DNA of 64,000 nucleotides from Janthinobacterium sp. 67 (GTDB lineage Bacteria; Pseudomonadota; Gammaproteobacteria; Burkholderiales; Burkholderiaceae_D). Positions 21,178 to 30,214 of this stretch are shown here, one piece after another (positions within the stretch are counted from its first letter, which is position 1; each line of letters opens with the position of its first letter). Below the pieces are notes generated by a model. The model was not told the origin of the DNA, did no database searches, and saw only the letters and a program-made list of their open reading frames with translations. The DNA lies in the NCBI RefSeq assembly GCF_002797895.1, contig NZ_PGES01000001.1, positions 3,658,001 to 3,722,000 on the forward strand, in the 5' to 3' direction. Position numbers and translations under genes: made by a program.

Positions 21178-22233
21178 TTACTCGACGACCCGGGCGCGCA
21201 GCGCGTCGAACTCGCTCGCAAACTCCACGCGCCAGTCGCGCCGCGTGGACTCGTCTATCCAGGCCGCGTCCAGGCCATTCAACATGAAGCCGCGCATGTC
21301 GTCGAGGCCGAAGCCGAATTCGCGCATCATCATCCAGGCGCCCGTCGGCGTCACGTGGTGCAGGGTCGGATCGTCCGTGTTCGGATGCAGTTTCAGGCCC
21401 AGCTTGGCCATGGCGCGAATCGGGTGATCGAGCGCCCAGCGCTCGGGCGCCAGGGTGCGCAAGTAATACGAATTGGTCGGCACGACCGTAAATACGAGAC
21501 CGCGCTCCACGCAGCGCTGCGCCAGTTGCGGATTGTCGACGATCGTATAGCCATGGTCGACCCGGTCCACCCGCAGCTGTTCGATGGCCGTCTCCACGTT
21601 CATCCACGGCATGCCGAATTCGCCCGCATGCGCCGTGCATTTGAAGCCGGCTGCGCGCGCGGCGCGGTAGGCTTCGATGAAGAGTTCCGGCGGGCGGTCG
21701 TTTTCACGGTAGTCGATGCCGATGCCGATGACTTCCGGCGCGCGGTAGGCCTTCATCCATTCCACCATCTGCACGGCTTCGGCGGGAGCCGCTTCGCGGT
21801 CGATGCTGGGGATCAAACGGCCGATCACGCCGAAGTCGCGCTGCGCGTCGCGGATGGCGGCCACGATGGCGTCTTGCGCCGATTCGTAACGGATGCCCGA
21901 CACGCGCACGGTGCCGGTCGGGTTCCAGAAAAACTCCGCATAGCGCACGCCGTGGCCATGCGCGTCTTCCAGATATTCGTAGGCCAGGCAATACAGATCG
22001 GTCGGCGAGACGATCAGGTGCGCGTCGAGCGCGCGCAACACGCGCAGCACGCCGACGGGCTTGTCGCCGCGCGTATAGAACGCGTCGATTTCCTCGGGGG
22101 TGACGACATTGCCCGTCTTGGCGGCCAGCGCGCGGAAGGTTGCCTGGCGCACCGTGCCGAACAAATGGCAATGCAGCTCCACTTTCGGCATGGCGCGTAA
22201 AAACTGTTCGATGCTCAGGGGGGAATTAGACAT
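21178..22233 (-). CDS. Adenosine/adenine deaminase-family amidohydrolase
   Basis: 351 residues. Metal-binding start MPKVELHCHLFGT (about 15-27), third ligand in HAGEFGMP, catalytic His in VDHGYTIVDN, and the last ligand in HPNTDDPTLHHV, all in the order of the adenosine deaminase family. The family removes the 6-amino group of adenosine or adenine. It is the last gene of an operon with a nucleoside hydrolase and an ABC transporter, so the base freed by the hydrolase could be its substrate. Adenosine versus adenine (or another aminopurine) cannot be decided here. Confidence 0.85.
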   Translation of the reverse strand: MSNSPLSIEQFLRAMPKVELHCHLFGTVRQATFRALAAKTGNVVTPEEIDAFYTRGDKPVGVLRVLRALDAHLIVSPTDLYCLAYEYLEDAHGHGVRYAEFFWNPTGTVRVSGIRYESAQDAIVAAIRDAQRDFGVIGRLIPSIDREAAPAEAVQMVEWMKAYRAPEVIGIGIDYRENDRPPELFIEAYRAARAAGFKCTAHAGEFGMPWMNVETAIEQLRVDRVDHGYTIVDNPQLAQRCVERGLVFTVVPTNSYYLRTLAPERWALDHPIRAMAKLGLKLHPNTDDPTLHHVTPTGAWMMMREFGFGLDDMRGFMLNGLDAAWIDESTRRDWRVEFASEFDALRARVVE

Positions 22234-22258
22234 GAAGCTCGTTTCGTAATGAAGTGGA

Positions 22259-23203
22259 TCAGGCGAGAATGCCGGTCAGGCGCTGCATCAGCAACGCGAT
22301 GGCGGCCGGCCCGTCGGCCAGCATCGCCACCTGCGTGTTGATGGTGGCGCGGCGCGGCACGCGAAACTCGCACACCGTCATGCCGCGCGTCAGTTCGCCC
22401 GTCAATTCGATGGCCACGTGGGCGCTCTGGAACTGGAACAACTGCGGCGCTTCCAGGTACAGCGCCACGACGGGGTCGTACATGGGCATGGGCACGGAAC
22501 CGTCGGTACTGCGGATGCGCACATACGCTTCCAGGTAGCCGGACAAAAGCTGCGCGCGCGGCGTGCCGATGGCGCGCAGCTGCCGCACTTCCGCATTCGT
22601 CACCAAGAGCTGGCGGCACAGGTTCAAGCCGAACATGCGCAGCGGGATGCCGGCCTTGAACACCTGGGCGGCCGCTTCCGGATCCGCATAGATATTGAAT
22701 TCGGCCGCCGCCGTGTGGTTGCCCTGGTCGGTCGAGCCGCCCATCAAAATGATTTCGACGATTTTTTCGGCGATGTCGGGCGCGCGGCTCAAGGCGGTTG
22801 CCAGATTCGTCATCGGCGCAATCGCCATGATGGTGATCTGGCCGGGATGCTTGCGCACGGCGGCGATCAGCGCATCGACGGCGTGGCCGGCAGCGTCCGT
22901 GGCGGCGCCGGGCGGCAGGATCTCGCCCGTCGTCGGCATGCCGCTGTCGCCGAGGATGCGCTGCGCCGTTTCGATGACGCCGGCCAGCGGCTGGTCGCAG
23001 CCGCGGTAGATCGGTACCGCCAAGCCGTCATGGGCCTTGATGCGCAAGGCGTTGTCGTAGGTGATGGCGACGGGCGCATTGCCCGCCACCACGCTCACGC
23101 CCAGCCACTCGATATCGGGATTGCTGCCCAGGAGCAGCATCGTCAGCCAGTCGTCGAAACCGGGATCGGTATCGAGCCAGATTTTTTTCAAGGGTTTGTC
23201 CAT
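22259..23203 (-). CDS. Nucleoside hydrolase (IunH family)
   Basis: 314 residues from the ATG at 23203. The Ca-binding aspartate cluster that defines the family is present as DTDPGFDDW (about 11-19), with GLAVPIYRG, the MAIAPMTNLA segment, and EFNIYADPEAA. The second half has YDPVVALYL. These enzymes split the N-glycosidic bond of nucleosides into base and ribose. It is placed between an ABC ATPase and the deaminase on one transcript; the substrate preference is not visible. Confidence 0.92.
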   Translation of the reverse strand: MDKPLKKIWLDTDPGFDDWLTMLLLGSNPDIEWLGVSVVAGNAPVAITYDNALRIKAHDGLAVPIYRGCDQPLAGVIETAQRILGDSGMPTTGEILPPGAATDAAGHAVDALIAAVRKHPGQITIMAIAPMTNLATALSRAPDIAEKIVEIILMGGSTDQGNHTAAAEFNIYADPEAAAQVFKAGIPLRMFGLNLCRQLLVTNAEVRQLRAIGTPRAQLLSGYLEAYVRIRSTDGSVPMPMYDPVVALYLEAPQLFQFQSAHVAIELTGELTRGMTVCEFRVPRRATINTQVAMLADGPAAIALLMQRLTGILA

Positions 23204-23220
23204 GATGGTTCCAAACGAGG

Positions 23221-24252
23221 TTAGGCACCCAGCCACAGGGCGCTGTCGGCCGGCAGCACGAAGGAGACGGCCGTGCCTTCGCGCCAGGCGGCGCCGCCGG
23301 CCGCGCAAATGCCCTTGACCTGGCCCAGCGGCGTTTGCAGCAGGTATTCAACGGTGTCACCGAGGAAGCCGCGTGCCAGCACGGTGCCCGGGTATTGGCC
23401 TGCAACGTCGTCGGCGGCACAGACGCGCACCTTGTCCGGACGCCAGCCCAGCACCGTGGTGCCGGCGGCGACGGGAGACGTATACGGCAGGCTGGCGCCA
23501 GCGTGGTGCAGCGCGCCGTCGCGGTAATCGAACAGGTTTTCAAAACCCATGAAGTTGGCAACGAAGCGCGTCGACGGCGTGTTGAACACGGCTTCCGGCG
23601 CGGCCAGTTGCTCGATGCGCCCGCCGTTCATGACGACGATGCGGTCGGACAGGGCCAGCGCCTCTTCCTGGTCATGCGTCACGTACAGCATGGTGATGCC
23701 CAGTTCGCGCTGGATGCGGCGCAGCTCGGCGCGCATCTGCACGCGCAGCTTGGCGTCCAGGTTCGACAGCGGTTCATCGAGCAGCAGCAGGGCCGGTTCG
23801 ACGACGATGGCGCGCGCCAGCGCCACGCGCTGCTGCTGGCCGCCCGACATCTGCGCCGGCAAGCGCGTCTCGAAACCGGTCAGGCCCACGGCGGCGATCA
23901 CGGCTTCCACTTTCGTTTTCAGCAGGGCCGGCGCGACCTTGCGCAGGCGCAGGCCAAAGGCGATGTTGTCGTACACGTTCAGGTGCGGGAACAGCGCATA
24001 CGACTGGAAGACCATGCCGATATTGCGCTTGTTCGGCGCCAGCTTGCCGATCTCGCGGCCGTCCAGAATGATGCGGCCCGACTGCAGCGGTATCAGGCCG
24101 GCAATCGCGCGCATGGTGGTGGTCTTGCCGCAGCCGCTGGGGCCCAGCAGGGAAATCAGTTCGCCCTGCTCGACGTGCAGGTCCAGGTCTTTCACGGACG
24201 TCGTGTTCTTGGCGTAGCCGAGGTTCAGCTTGTGCAGTTCCAGATAACTCAT
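23221..24252 (-). CDS. ABC transporter ATP-binding protein, spermidine/iron (PotA) type
   Basis: 343 residues. Walker A GPSGCGKTT (about 37-45), signature MSGGQQQRVALARA, Walker B LLLLDEPLSNLD, then a C-terminal TOBE-type regulatory domain. By sequence it belongs to the PotA/FbpC/CysA branch that works with a solute-binding protein and two permeases, all encoded just upstream. The operon context suggests a nucleoside-related substrate rather than polyamine. Confidence 0.92.
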   Translation of the reverse strand: MSYLELHKLNLGYAKNTTSVKDLDLHVEQGELISLLGPSGCGKTTTMRAIAGLIPLQSGRIILDGREIGKLAPNKRNIGMVFQSYALFPHLNVYDNIAFGLRLRKVAPALLKTKVEAVIAAVGLTGFETRLPAQMSGGQQQRVALARAIVVEPALLLLDEPLSNLDAKLRVQMRAELRRIQRELGITMLYVTHDQEEALALSDRIVVMNGGRIEQLAAPEAVFNTPSTRFVANFMGFENLFDYRDGALHHAGASLPYTSPVAAGTTVLGWRPDKVRVCAADDVAGQYPGTVLARGFLGDTVEYLLQTPLGQVKGICAAGGAAWREGTAVSFVLPADSALWLGA

Positions 24253-24263
24253 GGTGTGTTCTC

Positions 24264-25043
24264 TTACATGTATTTAGAAATGCCCAGCACCTTCTCGGTC
24301 ACCATCACGAAGGCCATGGTGAACAAGACCAGCAAGGTCGACAGGGCAGCGATCGACGGATCGAAGCTGTTTTCCATATGGCCCAGCATCTCGATCGGCA
24401 AGGTGCTGATGCCGGGGCCCGTGAGGAACAGCGAGACGGGCACCTGGTTGAACGAGGTGACGAAGGCGAGGAAGAAGGCGGCGATCACGGCGTTGCGGAT
24501 ATTCGGCAGCACGATCATGAAGAAGGCCCGCAGGCGCGACGCGCCCAGGGTGATCGCGGCATCCTCGATATCCACGCGCAGGTTGACCAGGCTGGCGTAC
24601 ACCACGCGCACCGAATACGGTATCAACAGCGCGATATGGCCGATCAGCAGGCCCACGTAGACGGGCGCGTTGATCGTCAGGACCAGGTGGTGCAGCAAGC
24701 CCAGGCCGACGAGGATGGCGGGAATGATCAGCGGCGACGTCAGGATTTGCCGGATGGCCCCGATGCCCGGTGGCGGCATGCGCGAAAACGCATACGCGAC
24801 GGGGATGCCCAGCAGCAGCGCGATGACGGTAGCGATCAGGCCGATTTCCAGGCTGGTCTGGAAGGCGCGGCGGAACTCGGGCGCCGACCACACTTCGATG
24901 ATCCAGCGCAGCGAGTAGGACTCGGGCGGAAAGGCCAGCGTCTCGCCGCCGGAAAAACCGGCCAGTACGACGATGGCGAAAGGCCCCAGCAGGAACAGGA
25001 ACACCAGCCACAGGACGGCGCGCGAAAACAAGCTTTCTTTCAT
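24264..25043 (-). CDS. ABC transporter permease (PotC type)
   Basis: 259 residues with about six membrane helices, starting LFSRAVLWLVFLFLLGPFAIVVLAGF. The EAA-type contact loop (EDAAITLGASRLRAFFMIVLPNIRNAVIAAF) that touches the ATPase is clear. The start overlaps the end of the other permease gene, typical of PotBC pairs. Confidence 0.9.
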   Translation of the reverse strand: MKESLFSRAVLWLVFLFLLGPFAIVVLAGFSGGETLAFPPESYSLRWIIEVWSAPEFRRAFQTSLEIGLIATVIALLLGIPVAYAFSRMPPPGIGAIRQILTSPLIIPAILVGLGLLHHLVLTINAPVYVGLLIGHIALLIPYSVRVVYASLVNLRVDIEDAAITLGASRLRAFFMIVLPNIRNAVIAAFFLAFVTSFNQVPVSLFLTGPGISTLPIEMLGHMENSFDPSIAALSTLLVLFTMAFVMVTEKVLGISKYM

Positions 25044-25879
25044 ACGGAGCTCCGGCTCGAGGAAATACGTTTAAGGCCGGCGTTGACCAGCAGGGTCATG
25101 CAGACGAGGATGACGGCGATCACATTCGCCGCGCCAAAGTCGCTCTCCACGCTGACCTTCTGGTACAGCAGCGTTTCCAGCATCAGCACCTTGGTGCCGC
25201 CCAGCAGGGCCGGCGTCACATAGGCCGTCACGCAGCCCGTAAAGACCAGGGTGCCGCCGACAACCAGGCCTTCCTGCGTCAGCGGCAGGGTGACCTTGCA
25301 AAACACTTGCCATGGATTGGCGCCCAGGGTGGCGGCGGCCGGTTCCACGTCGCGCGGCAGGTTTTCCAGCGCGCCCGCCAAGGACATCAGCATCAATGGC
25401 AGCAGCAATTGCAGCAGGCCGACAAAGACGGCGAACTCGCTGAACAGCAAACGCAGCGGCTCCTCCGTGAAACCCATGTTGACGAGCGCCGCGTTGAGGG
25501 CGCCATTGCGCCCCAGCAACACGATCCAGGCGTAGGTGCGCGCGATCGGCGAGACCATCAGCGGCAATATCATCATGCCCACCACCAGTCCGCGCCACTT
25601 CGGCGACACGCGCGCCACGGCTTGCGCGGCCGGGTAGCCGAGGAGGATGGCCGCCAGGGTCACCAGCGCGGCGATGCGCAGGGTGCGCCAGAAAATGGTG
25701 CGGTTGAATTCCTGCGAGAAGAAGTCGATGAAGCGGTCGACGCCCCACTGCATGCCGTCGCCGACGCGGAAGGCGTCGACCAGCAAGGCCAGCACGGGCA
25801 GCAGGAAGCAGACGACGATAAAGATCAGCGCCGGCAGGACCAGCAGCAGTCCCAGGCGCTTTTTTGGATCAGCAAACAT
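25040..25879 (-). CDS. ABC transporter permease (PotB type)
   Basis: 279 residues, about six membrane helices. N-terminal helix LLLVLPALIFIVVCFLLPVLALLVDAF and the contact loop EPAAATLGANPWQVFCKVTLPLTQEGLVVG are typical of PotB-like permeases. It pairs with the permease gene immediately downstream, which it overlaps by four bases. Confidence 0.9.
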   Translation of the reverse strand: MFADPKKRLGLLLVLPALIFIVVCFLLPVLALLVDAFRVGDGMQWGVDRFIDFFSQEFNRTIFWRTLRIAALVTLAAILLGYPAAQAVARVSPKWRGLVVGMMILPLMVSPIARTYAWIVLLGRNGALNAALVNMGFTEEPLRLLFSEFAVFVGLLQLLLPLMLMSLAGALENLPRDVEPAAATLGANPWQVFCKVTLPLTQEGLVVGGTLVFTGCVTAYVTPALLGGTKVLMLETLLYQKVSVESDFGAANVIAVILVCMTLLVNAGLKRISSSRSSV

Positions 25880-25900
25880 GGTGTTCTCTCCTCGTCACCA

Positions 25901-26923
25901 CTATTTGCTCATGGCCTTGTTCCACTGCGTCATCCAGTTGCCGCGCTGCTTGATGATGGTTTCCGGCTTGACGAATTTCAGCGAATTGATCTGGTCGGCG
26001 CCATAGGTATTGAATTGCGCGGCGGCCACGGACAGGCGCACGTCCTTGTTGACGGGCGAGTCGACCAGGTTGGTCGCCAGCTGCGTCTGCACTTCCTTGG
26101 ACAGCCAGAAATCCATCAGCTGGTAGGCCAGGTCCGCATTCTTCGAACCGGCGACGATGCCCATCACGTTCATGCCGGCCGCCTGGCCTTCGGCCGGGAT
26201 GCTCCACTTCAGGGGCAGGCCCGTCTTGAGCATTTGCGACCACGTAAAGCGCGCCACGGGCGCGGCCCAGATTTCATCCTGGGCGAACAATGCCGCCAGC
26301 TGCGCGCTGTTCTTCGAGAACGTGACGACGTTGCCCTTCATGCCGACGATCTTCGCAAAACCGGTCGCGTAGTCGTCCGTCTTGCCGCCCCAGGCCGCAT
26401 CGGCCATGCGCAGCATCAACGGCCCCTGCGTGGTGCTCACGTCGGGGAAGGCCACGCGGCCCTTCAGTTCGGGGCGCCACAGGTCCTTCCACGACGTCAG
26501 CGGGGCGATCTTGTCGCTGCGGTACACCAGTCCCACCGAGTACAGGGTGTAGCCGACGGCGTAGTTGCCGCCGATGGGGTTTTTCGCCACGTCGTACAGG
26601 GCTTTGTAATTGCTCAGCTTGGAGTAATCCATGGGCTGGATCACGCCTTTTTGCGCCGCTTCCAGCATGCCGGAATCGGACAGCAGCACCAGGTCGATCA
26701 CCGGGTTCTTGGCGTGCACCACCAGCTTGGCGATGCGGTCCGCGTTATTCCCCGTTTCCACCTTGATATCGCACCCGCATTTGGCCTTGAACGGCTCGTA
26801 CACATACTTCATGAACAAGGGCTGGGCGATCGGATAGGCCGAAATGACCAGCTCGCGTTTTTCCGCGTGGGCGGCGTTGGCCAGCAAGCCTAGGCTCAAC
26901 GCCAACATGAGGTGCTTTTTCAA
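25901..26923 (-). CDS. ABC transporter periplasmic solute-binding protein
   Basis: 340 residues with a Sec signal peptide (MKKHLMLALSLGLLANAAHA, cleavage after AHA). The fold is the extracellular solute-binding family 1/PotD-FbpA type: KRELVISAYP start, VIDLVLLSD, and a C-terminal SKEVQTQLATNLVDSPVNKDV. Ligand unknown; the downstream nucleoside hydrolase and deaminase suggest a nucleoside or purine-like compound. Second gene of the operon after a porin. Confidence 0.88.
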   Translation of the reverse strand: MKKHLMLALSLGLLANAAHAEKRELVISAYPIAQPLFMKYVYEPFKAKCGCDIKVETGNNADRIAKLVVHAKNPVIDLVLLSDSGMLEAAQKGVIQPMDYSKLSNYKALYDVAKNPIGGNYAVGYTLYSVGLVYRSDKIAPLTSWKDLWRPELKGRVAFPDVSTTQGPLMLRMADAAWGGKTDDYATGFAKIVGMKGNVVTFSKNSAQLAALFAQDEIWAAPVARFTWSQMLKTGLPLKWSIPAEGQAAGMNVMGIVAGSKNADLAYQLMDFWLSKEVQTQLATNLVDSPVNKDVRLSVAAAQFNTYGADQINSLKFVKPETIIKQRGNWMTQWNKAMSK

Positions 26924-26980
26924 GATGCTTCCTTTCAGGGGGCGGCGCTGGGGGGCAGCGCCTGTAAAGATGAATCAGAG

Positions 26981-28096
26981 TCAGAAATAATGCCGCATGC
27001 CGGCGATCAGGACACTTTGCGTCTTGCCGCCCGAGGCGCCGAAGCCGAACACGCGGGCGAACGTCGCGTCACCCGCCGCTTTCTGGTAGCTCCAGGTGAT
27101 GGCGACATCGGTGCGCTTGGACAGGAAGTAATCGGCCTGGAAGTTGACCTGATGCCATTTCGGCGTCTTGTTGATCACGTCGTATTTACCGGTGGTATAG
27201 AAATACGAGGCGCCCAGGTTCAACGCTTCCGTCAGCTTGTGGTTCACGTTCAGGTCCACGTTTTGCAAGGTCAGATTGCTTTGATCCAGGTAGTGGTAGC
27301 GCACGTTGGTGTACAGCGCGCCAAACTTGGTCTTGCCCACATTATAAAAGCCTCCCGTGCCGGCAATGGCCTGGCTGTCCACGCCGGCGCCCTTGACGGC
27401 GCTCTTGTTGAAGATCAACAGAGAGCTGGCGTAGTCATTGCCGATGGCGCCATTCGGCGCGTCCGGGCTGTTCGGGCGATCCATCTTGGTGTAGGCGACG
27501 GCCCAGCTGAAGGCGTCGACCTTGTAGCCGGCGCCCATGCTGTAGACGCGGTTGCGGTTCGAGTCTTCCGGATTTTCGCTGAAGCCGTACAAGCCCGTAA
27601 ACGACAGATTGCTGATGTTCGGGCTGACATACTTGACGGCATTTTGCACGCGCAGGTTGTTGTAGCCATTGTCGTTGTCGCCGATGTGCACGCCGTTACT
27701 GGCGATGACCACGGGGCCCAGCAGATCCTTGACGGCTTCGTACTGGCGGCCCAAGGTCAGGGTGCCCTTGTCGTTGCTGGACAGACCCACATACGACTGG
27801 CGGCCGAACAGACGGCCGCTTTGCGAGGCCGTGCCCGTCATGACGTTAAAACCGTTTTCCAGCACGAAGACGGCCTTGGTGCCGTCGCCCAGGTCTTCCT
27901 GGCCGCGGAAACCGATGCGGGGATTCTGATTCGTGCCGCTCAGCGCATGCGTGCGGCTGCCCTTGCCTTCATCCGATACATAGCCGATACCGGCCGACAG
28001 CAAGCCATACACTTGCACGCTGCTTTGCGCCTGCGCCACGCCGTGCGCCGCCAGCAAGCCCCCCACCACCATCGTTCCAGTCATCCATTTGTTCAT
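26981..28096 (-). CDS. Gram-negative porin (general porin family)
   Basis: 371 residues from the ATG at 28096; AGGGTGG upstream serves as ribosome site, so the in-frame GTG at 28105 is less likely. Signal peptide ending AHGVAQA, then SSVQVYGLLSAGIGYVSDEG, the standard start of beta-type trimeric porins, and a closing strand ending in a terminal Phe (MRHYF), the barrel-assembly signature. It would let the transporter's substrate across the outer membrane; first gene of the operon opposite the LysR gene. Confidence 0.93.
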   Translation of the reverse strand: MNKWMTGTMVVGGLLAAHGVAQAQSSVQVYGLLSAGIGYVSDEGKGSRTHALSGTNQNPRIGFRGQEDLGDGTKAVFVLENGFNVMTGTASQSGRLFGRQSYVGLSSNDKGTLTLGRQYEAVKDLLGPVVIASNGVHIGDNDNGYNNLRVQNAVKYVSPNISNLSFTGLYGFSENPEDSNRNRVYSMGAGYKVDAFSWAVAYTKMDRPNSPDAPNGAIGNDYASSLLIFNKSAVKGAGVDSQAIAGTGGFYNVGKTKFGALYTNVRYHYLDQSNLTLQNVDLNVNHKLTEALNLGASYFYTTGKYDVINKTPKWHQVNFQADYFLSKRTDVAITWSYQKAAGDATFARVFGFGASGGKTQSVLIAGMRHYF

Positions 28097-28278
28097 CGCC
28101 GCCACCCTAAAAAAAAGAATAAACCCTGAGTTTTTTTGGAATTATTGTATTGATGCGTCCCTTGCATGGCCCGCTGCCGCGAGTACCGGCGCCGCCTGGC
28201 AAGCGCTTCTCTGAAGATTGTTGCCTTCAAGACAAGTCAAGACCAGTCCAGAATATGGTAAATTGCAGGATAAGAAAA

Positions 28279-28321
28279 TTTGTTTATTTTTATAAATCCA
28301 TTACTTTTTTTGATAAACAAA
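28279..28321. promoter_or_regulatory. Inverted repeat before the LysR start codon
   Basis: TTTGTTTAT (28279-28287) and ATAAACAAA (28313-28321) are perfect 9-nt arms with an AT-rich 25-nt spacer. The right arm ends three bases before the ATG at 28325, where no clear Shine-Dalgarno is seen, so it could be an operator or an RNA hairpin over the ribosome site. Confidence 0.45.
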
Positions 28322-28324
28322 GCC

Positions 28325-29242
28325 ATGCATGAACTGAGCAAGAAGATTTCCTTACGACATTTGCAAGCGTTTGCCACCCTCGCCCGGGTAAACAGCTTCA
28401 GCAAGGCTGCACAGGAATTGTGCGTGACCCAGCCGGCCCTGAGCGCATCGATCAAGCTGCTGGAAAATCAGCTGGGAAAAAAGTTGTTTAACCGCACAAC
28501 CCACCAGCTGGAACTGACGCGCGAGGGAAAACTGGCGCTCGACTACGCCACGCATTTATTGAATACGGCAAGCAATACCTTTGCCGATATCCAGCGCGCC
28601 ATCGGCAGCGGCCGGCACCGCATCCGCATCGGCGCCATCCCGTCGGCCATGGCGATGACGGCCGTCGTCGTGGCCCGCTACTGCGAGCAGCATGGTGATG
28701 AAGTGGAAATCGTCCTGTCGGACATGCCCAACGACGGCTTGCTGCACGCCCTGCATTCAGGCCAGCTGGACTTTTGCGTGGGCATCGAAGTGCCCGGTTC
28801 CGTCTCGCTGGAAAGCGTGGGCCTGTTCGAAGACGAGCTGGTGCTGGTGACGGCGGGACGCCATGCGCTGGCGCCGCTCAAGGAAGTGCGCTGGGACCAG
28901 CTGGCGGGCCAGGAAATCGTCGTGTTTACCAAGGGCAGCATCTGGGAGTTCGCCTCGAGCGCGCTGCGCCAGCATGGCTTGAGCCCGTCGAGCCTGTACC
29001 AGATGATACATAGCGAATCGCTGTACGGCGTGGTGCGCGCCGGCATCGCCGTGGGCATCATGCCCAGCCTGTACACGACCTTCCTCAACGACGAGGAGCT
29101 GCACGTGGCGCCGCTGCGCCAGCCCACGTGCAAGCGCAAGATCGCCCTGATGCGGCGCAATGAAATCAGCCGCAACCACCATGTGGACGACTGTTTTTCA
29201 GCGCTGCGGCAGGATTTGCAGCAGGTCGACCAGTGGTTTTAA
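28325..29242 (+). CDS. LysR-family regulator, probable control of the nucleoside operon
   Basis: 305 residues from the ATG at 28325 (MHELSKKISLRHLQAF); the earlier in-frame start at 28280 lies within AT-rich intergenic sequence. Helix-turn-helix at about 20-60 (NSFSKAAQELCVTQPALSASIKLLENQLG) and a C-terminal effector domain of the usual size. Opposite the porin/ABC/nucleoside operon with a 228-base gap, so it is the likely local regulator. Effector unknown. Confidence 0.88.
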   Translation: MHELSKKISLRHLQAFATLARVNSFSKAAQELCVTQPALSASIKLLENQLGKKLFNRTTHQLELTREGKLALDYATHLLNTASNTFADIQRAIGSGRHRIRIGAIPSAMAMTAVVVARYCEQHGDEVEIVLSDMPNDGLLHALHSGQLDFCVGIEVPGSVSLESVGLFEDELVLVTAGRHALAPLKEVRWDQLAGQEIVVFTKGSIWEFASSALRQHGLSPSSLYQMIHSESLYGVVRAGIAVGIMPSLYTTFLNDEELHVAPLRQPTCKRKIALMRRNEISRNHHVDDCFSALRQDLQQVDQWF

Positions 29243-29259
29243 GTTAAGCCAGCACTGCC

Positions 29260-29325
29260 GGGGTCAGACCCCCGCTCACATCGGCGCCTGCTCAGACGCT
29301 GGTGGTGGAGAGGGTCTGCCCCCAG
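29260..29325. repeat. GGGGTCAGACCC-type palindromic element
   Basis: A self-complementary GGGGTCAGACCCCC (29260-29273) is followed by AGGGTCTGCCCCCAG (29311-29325), together an imperfect inverted pair between the convergent LysR and rsmA genes. A second copy of the family lies at 60412-60477. Confidence 0.65.
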
Positions 29326-29334
29326 TCCCTGGGA

Positions 29335-30114
29335 TTACTGCGGTGCTTTGAGCAAATTCGCCAGGGCTACATACTGCTCCAAGCCCACAGTTTCCGGACG
29401 CAGGGTCGGGTCGATGCCGGCCGCCTTGATCTGCTCTTCCGTAAACATCCCGGCCAGGCAATTGCGGATCACCTTGCGCCGCTGCGAGAAGGCCTTCATG
29501 ACGACGGCTTCCAGGGTTTCCTGGTCGCACGCCAGGCGCTCGGCCACGGGGATCATGCGCACGATGGCCGACTCCACTTTGGGCGGCGGATCGAAGGCCG
29601 TCGGCGGCACGATGAACAGCAGCGACATTTTGTAGCGCCACTGCAGCATCACGGACAGGCGGCCATACGCCTTGCTGCCCGGCTCGGCCACCATGCGTTC
29701 GACGACTTCCTTTTGCAGCATGAAATGCTGGTCTTGCACCAGCGGCGCGAAGTCCGCCAGATGGAACAGCAGCGGGCTGGAAATGTTGTACGGCAAATTG
29801 CCCACGATGCGCAGCTTCTGACCGGCCGGCACGGGGATTTGCGCGAAATCGAATTTCAGCGCGTCGCCCGAGTGGATGGTCAGCTTGGCCGGATTGAACG
29901 TTTTTTCCAGGCGCACGATCAGGTCGCGGTCCAGCTCGACCACGTGCATCTGTTTCAGGTGACGCAGCAGCTGCTCCGTCATGGCGCCCAGGCCGGGGCC
30001 GATCTCGACCATGGCATCGTCCGCCTGCGGCCCGATGGCGGCCGTGATGTCGTCGAGGACGAAGCGGTCATGCAGGAAGTTCTGGCCAAAGCGTTTGCGG
30101 GCAACGTGTTTCAT
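29335..30114 (-). CDS. rsmA: 16S rRNA adenine dimethyltransferase RsmA (KsgA)
   Basis: 259 residues. Start [15 protein letters not shown]-binding [11 protein letters not shown], and the catalytic NLPYNIS motif are all present. It dimethylates two adjacent adenines near the 3' end of 16S rRNA. It is the last gene of lptD-surA-pdxA-rsmA, the order also seen in E. coli. Confidence 0.97.
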   Translation of the reverse strand: MKHVARKRFGQNFLHDRFVLDDITAAIGPQADDAMVEIGPGLGAMTEQLLRHLKQMHVVELDRDLIVRLEKTFNPAKLTIHSGDALKFDFAQIPVPAGQKLRIVGNLPYNISSPLLFHLADFAPLVQDQHFMLQKEVVERMVAEPGSKAYGRLSVMLQWRYKMSLLFIVPPTAFDPPPKVESAIVRMIPVAERLACDQETLEAVVMKAFSQRRKVIRNCLAGMFTEEQIKAAGIDPTLRPETVGLEQYVALANLLKAPQ

Positions 30115-30177
30115 AATGTGTTTTCTATTAATGCGGTAAAGCCGGCACAGGCCGGCGGAATCGGTTGAGCAGGCAGC

Positions 30178-30211
30178 GTCGGGTTACGCCGTGCCGGCTA
30201 ACCCGACCTAC
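30178..30211. repeat. Short REP-like palindrome
   Basis: GTCGGGTTA (30178-30186) and TAACCCGAC (30199-30207) are perfect arms, followed by CTAC. It is a shorter relative of the element at 8067-8153 and lies four bases from the pdxA stop, in the gap before rsmA. Confidence 0.65.
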
Positions 30212-30214
30212 GCT

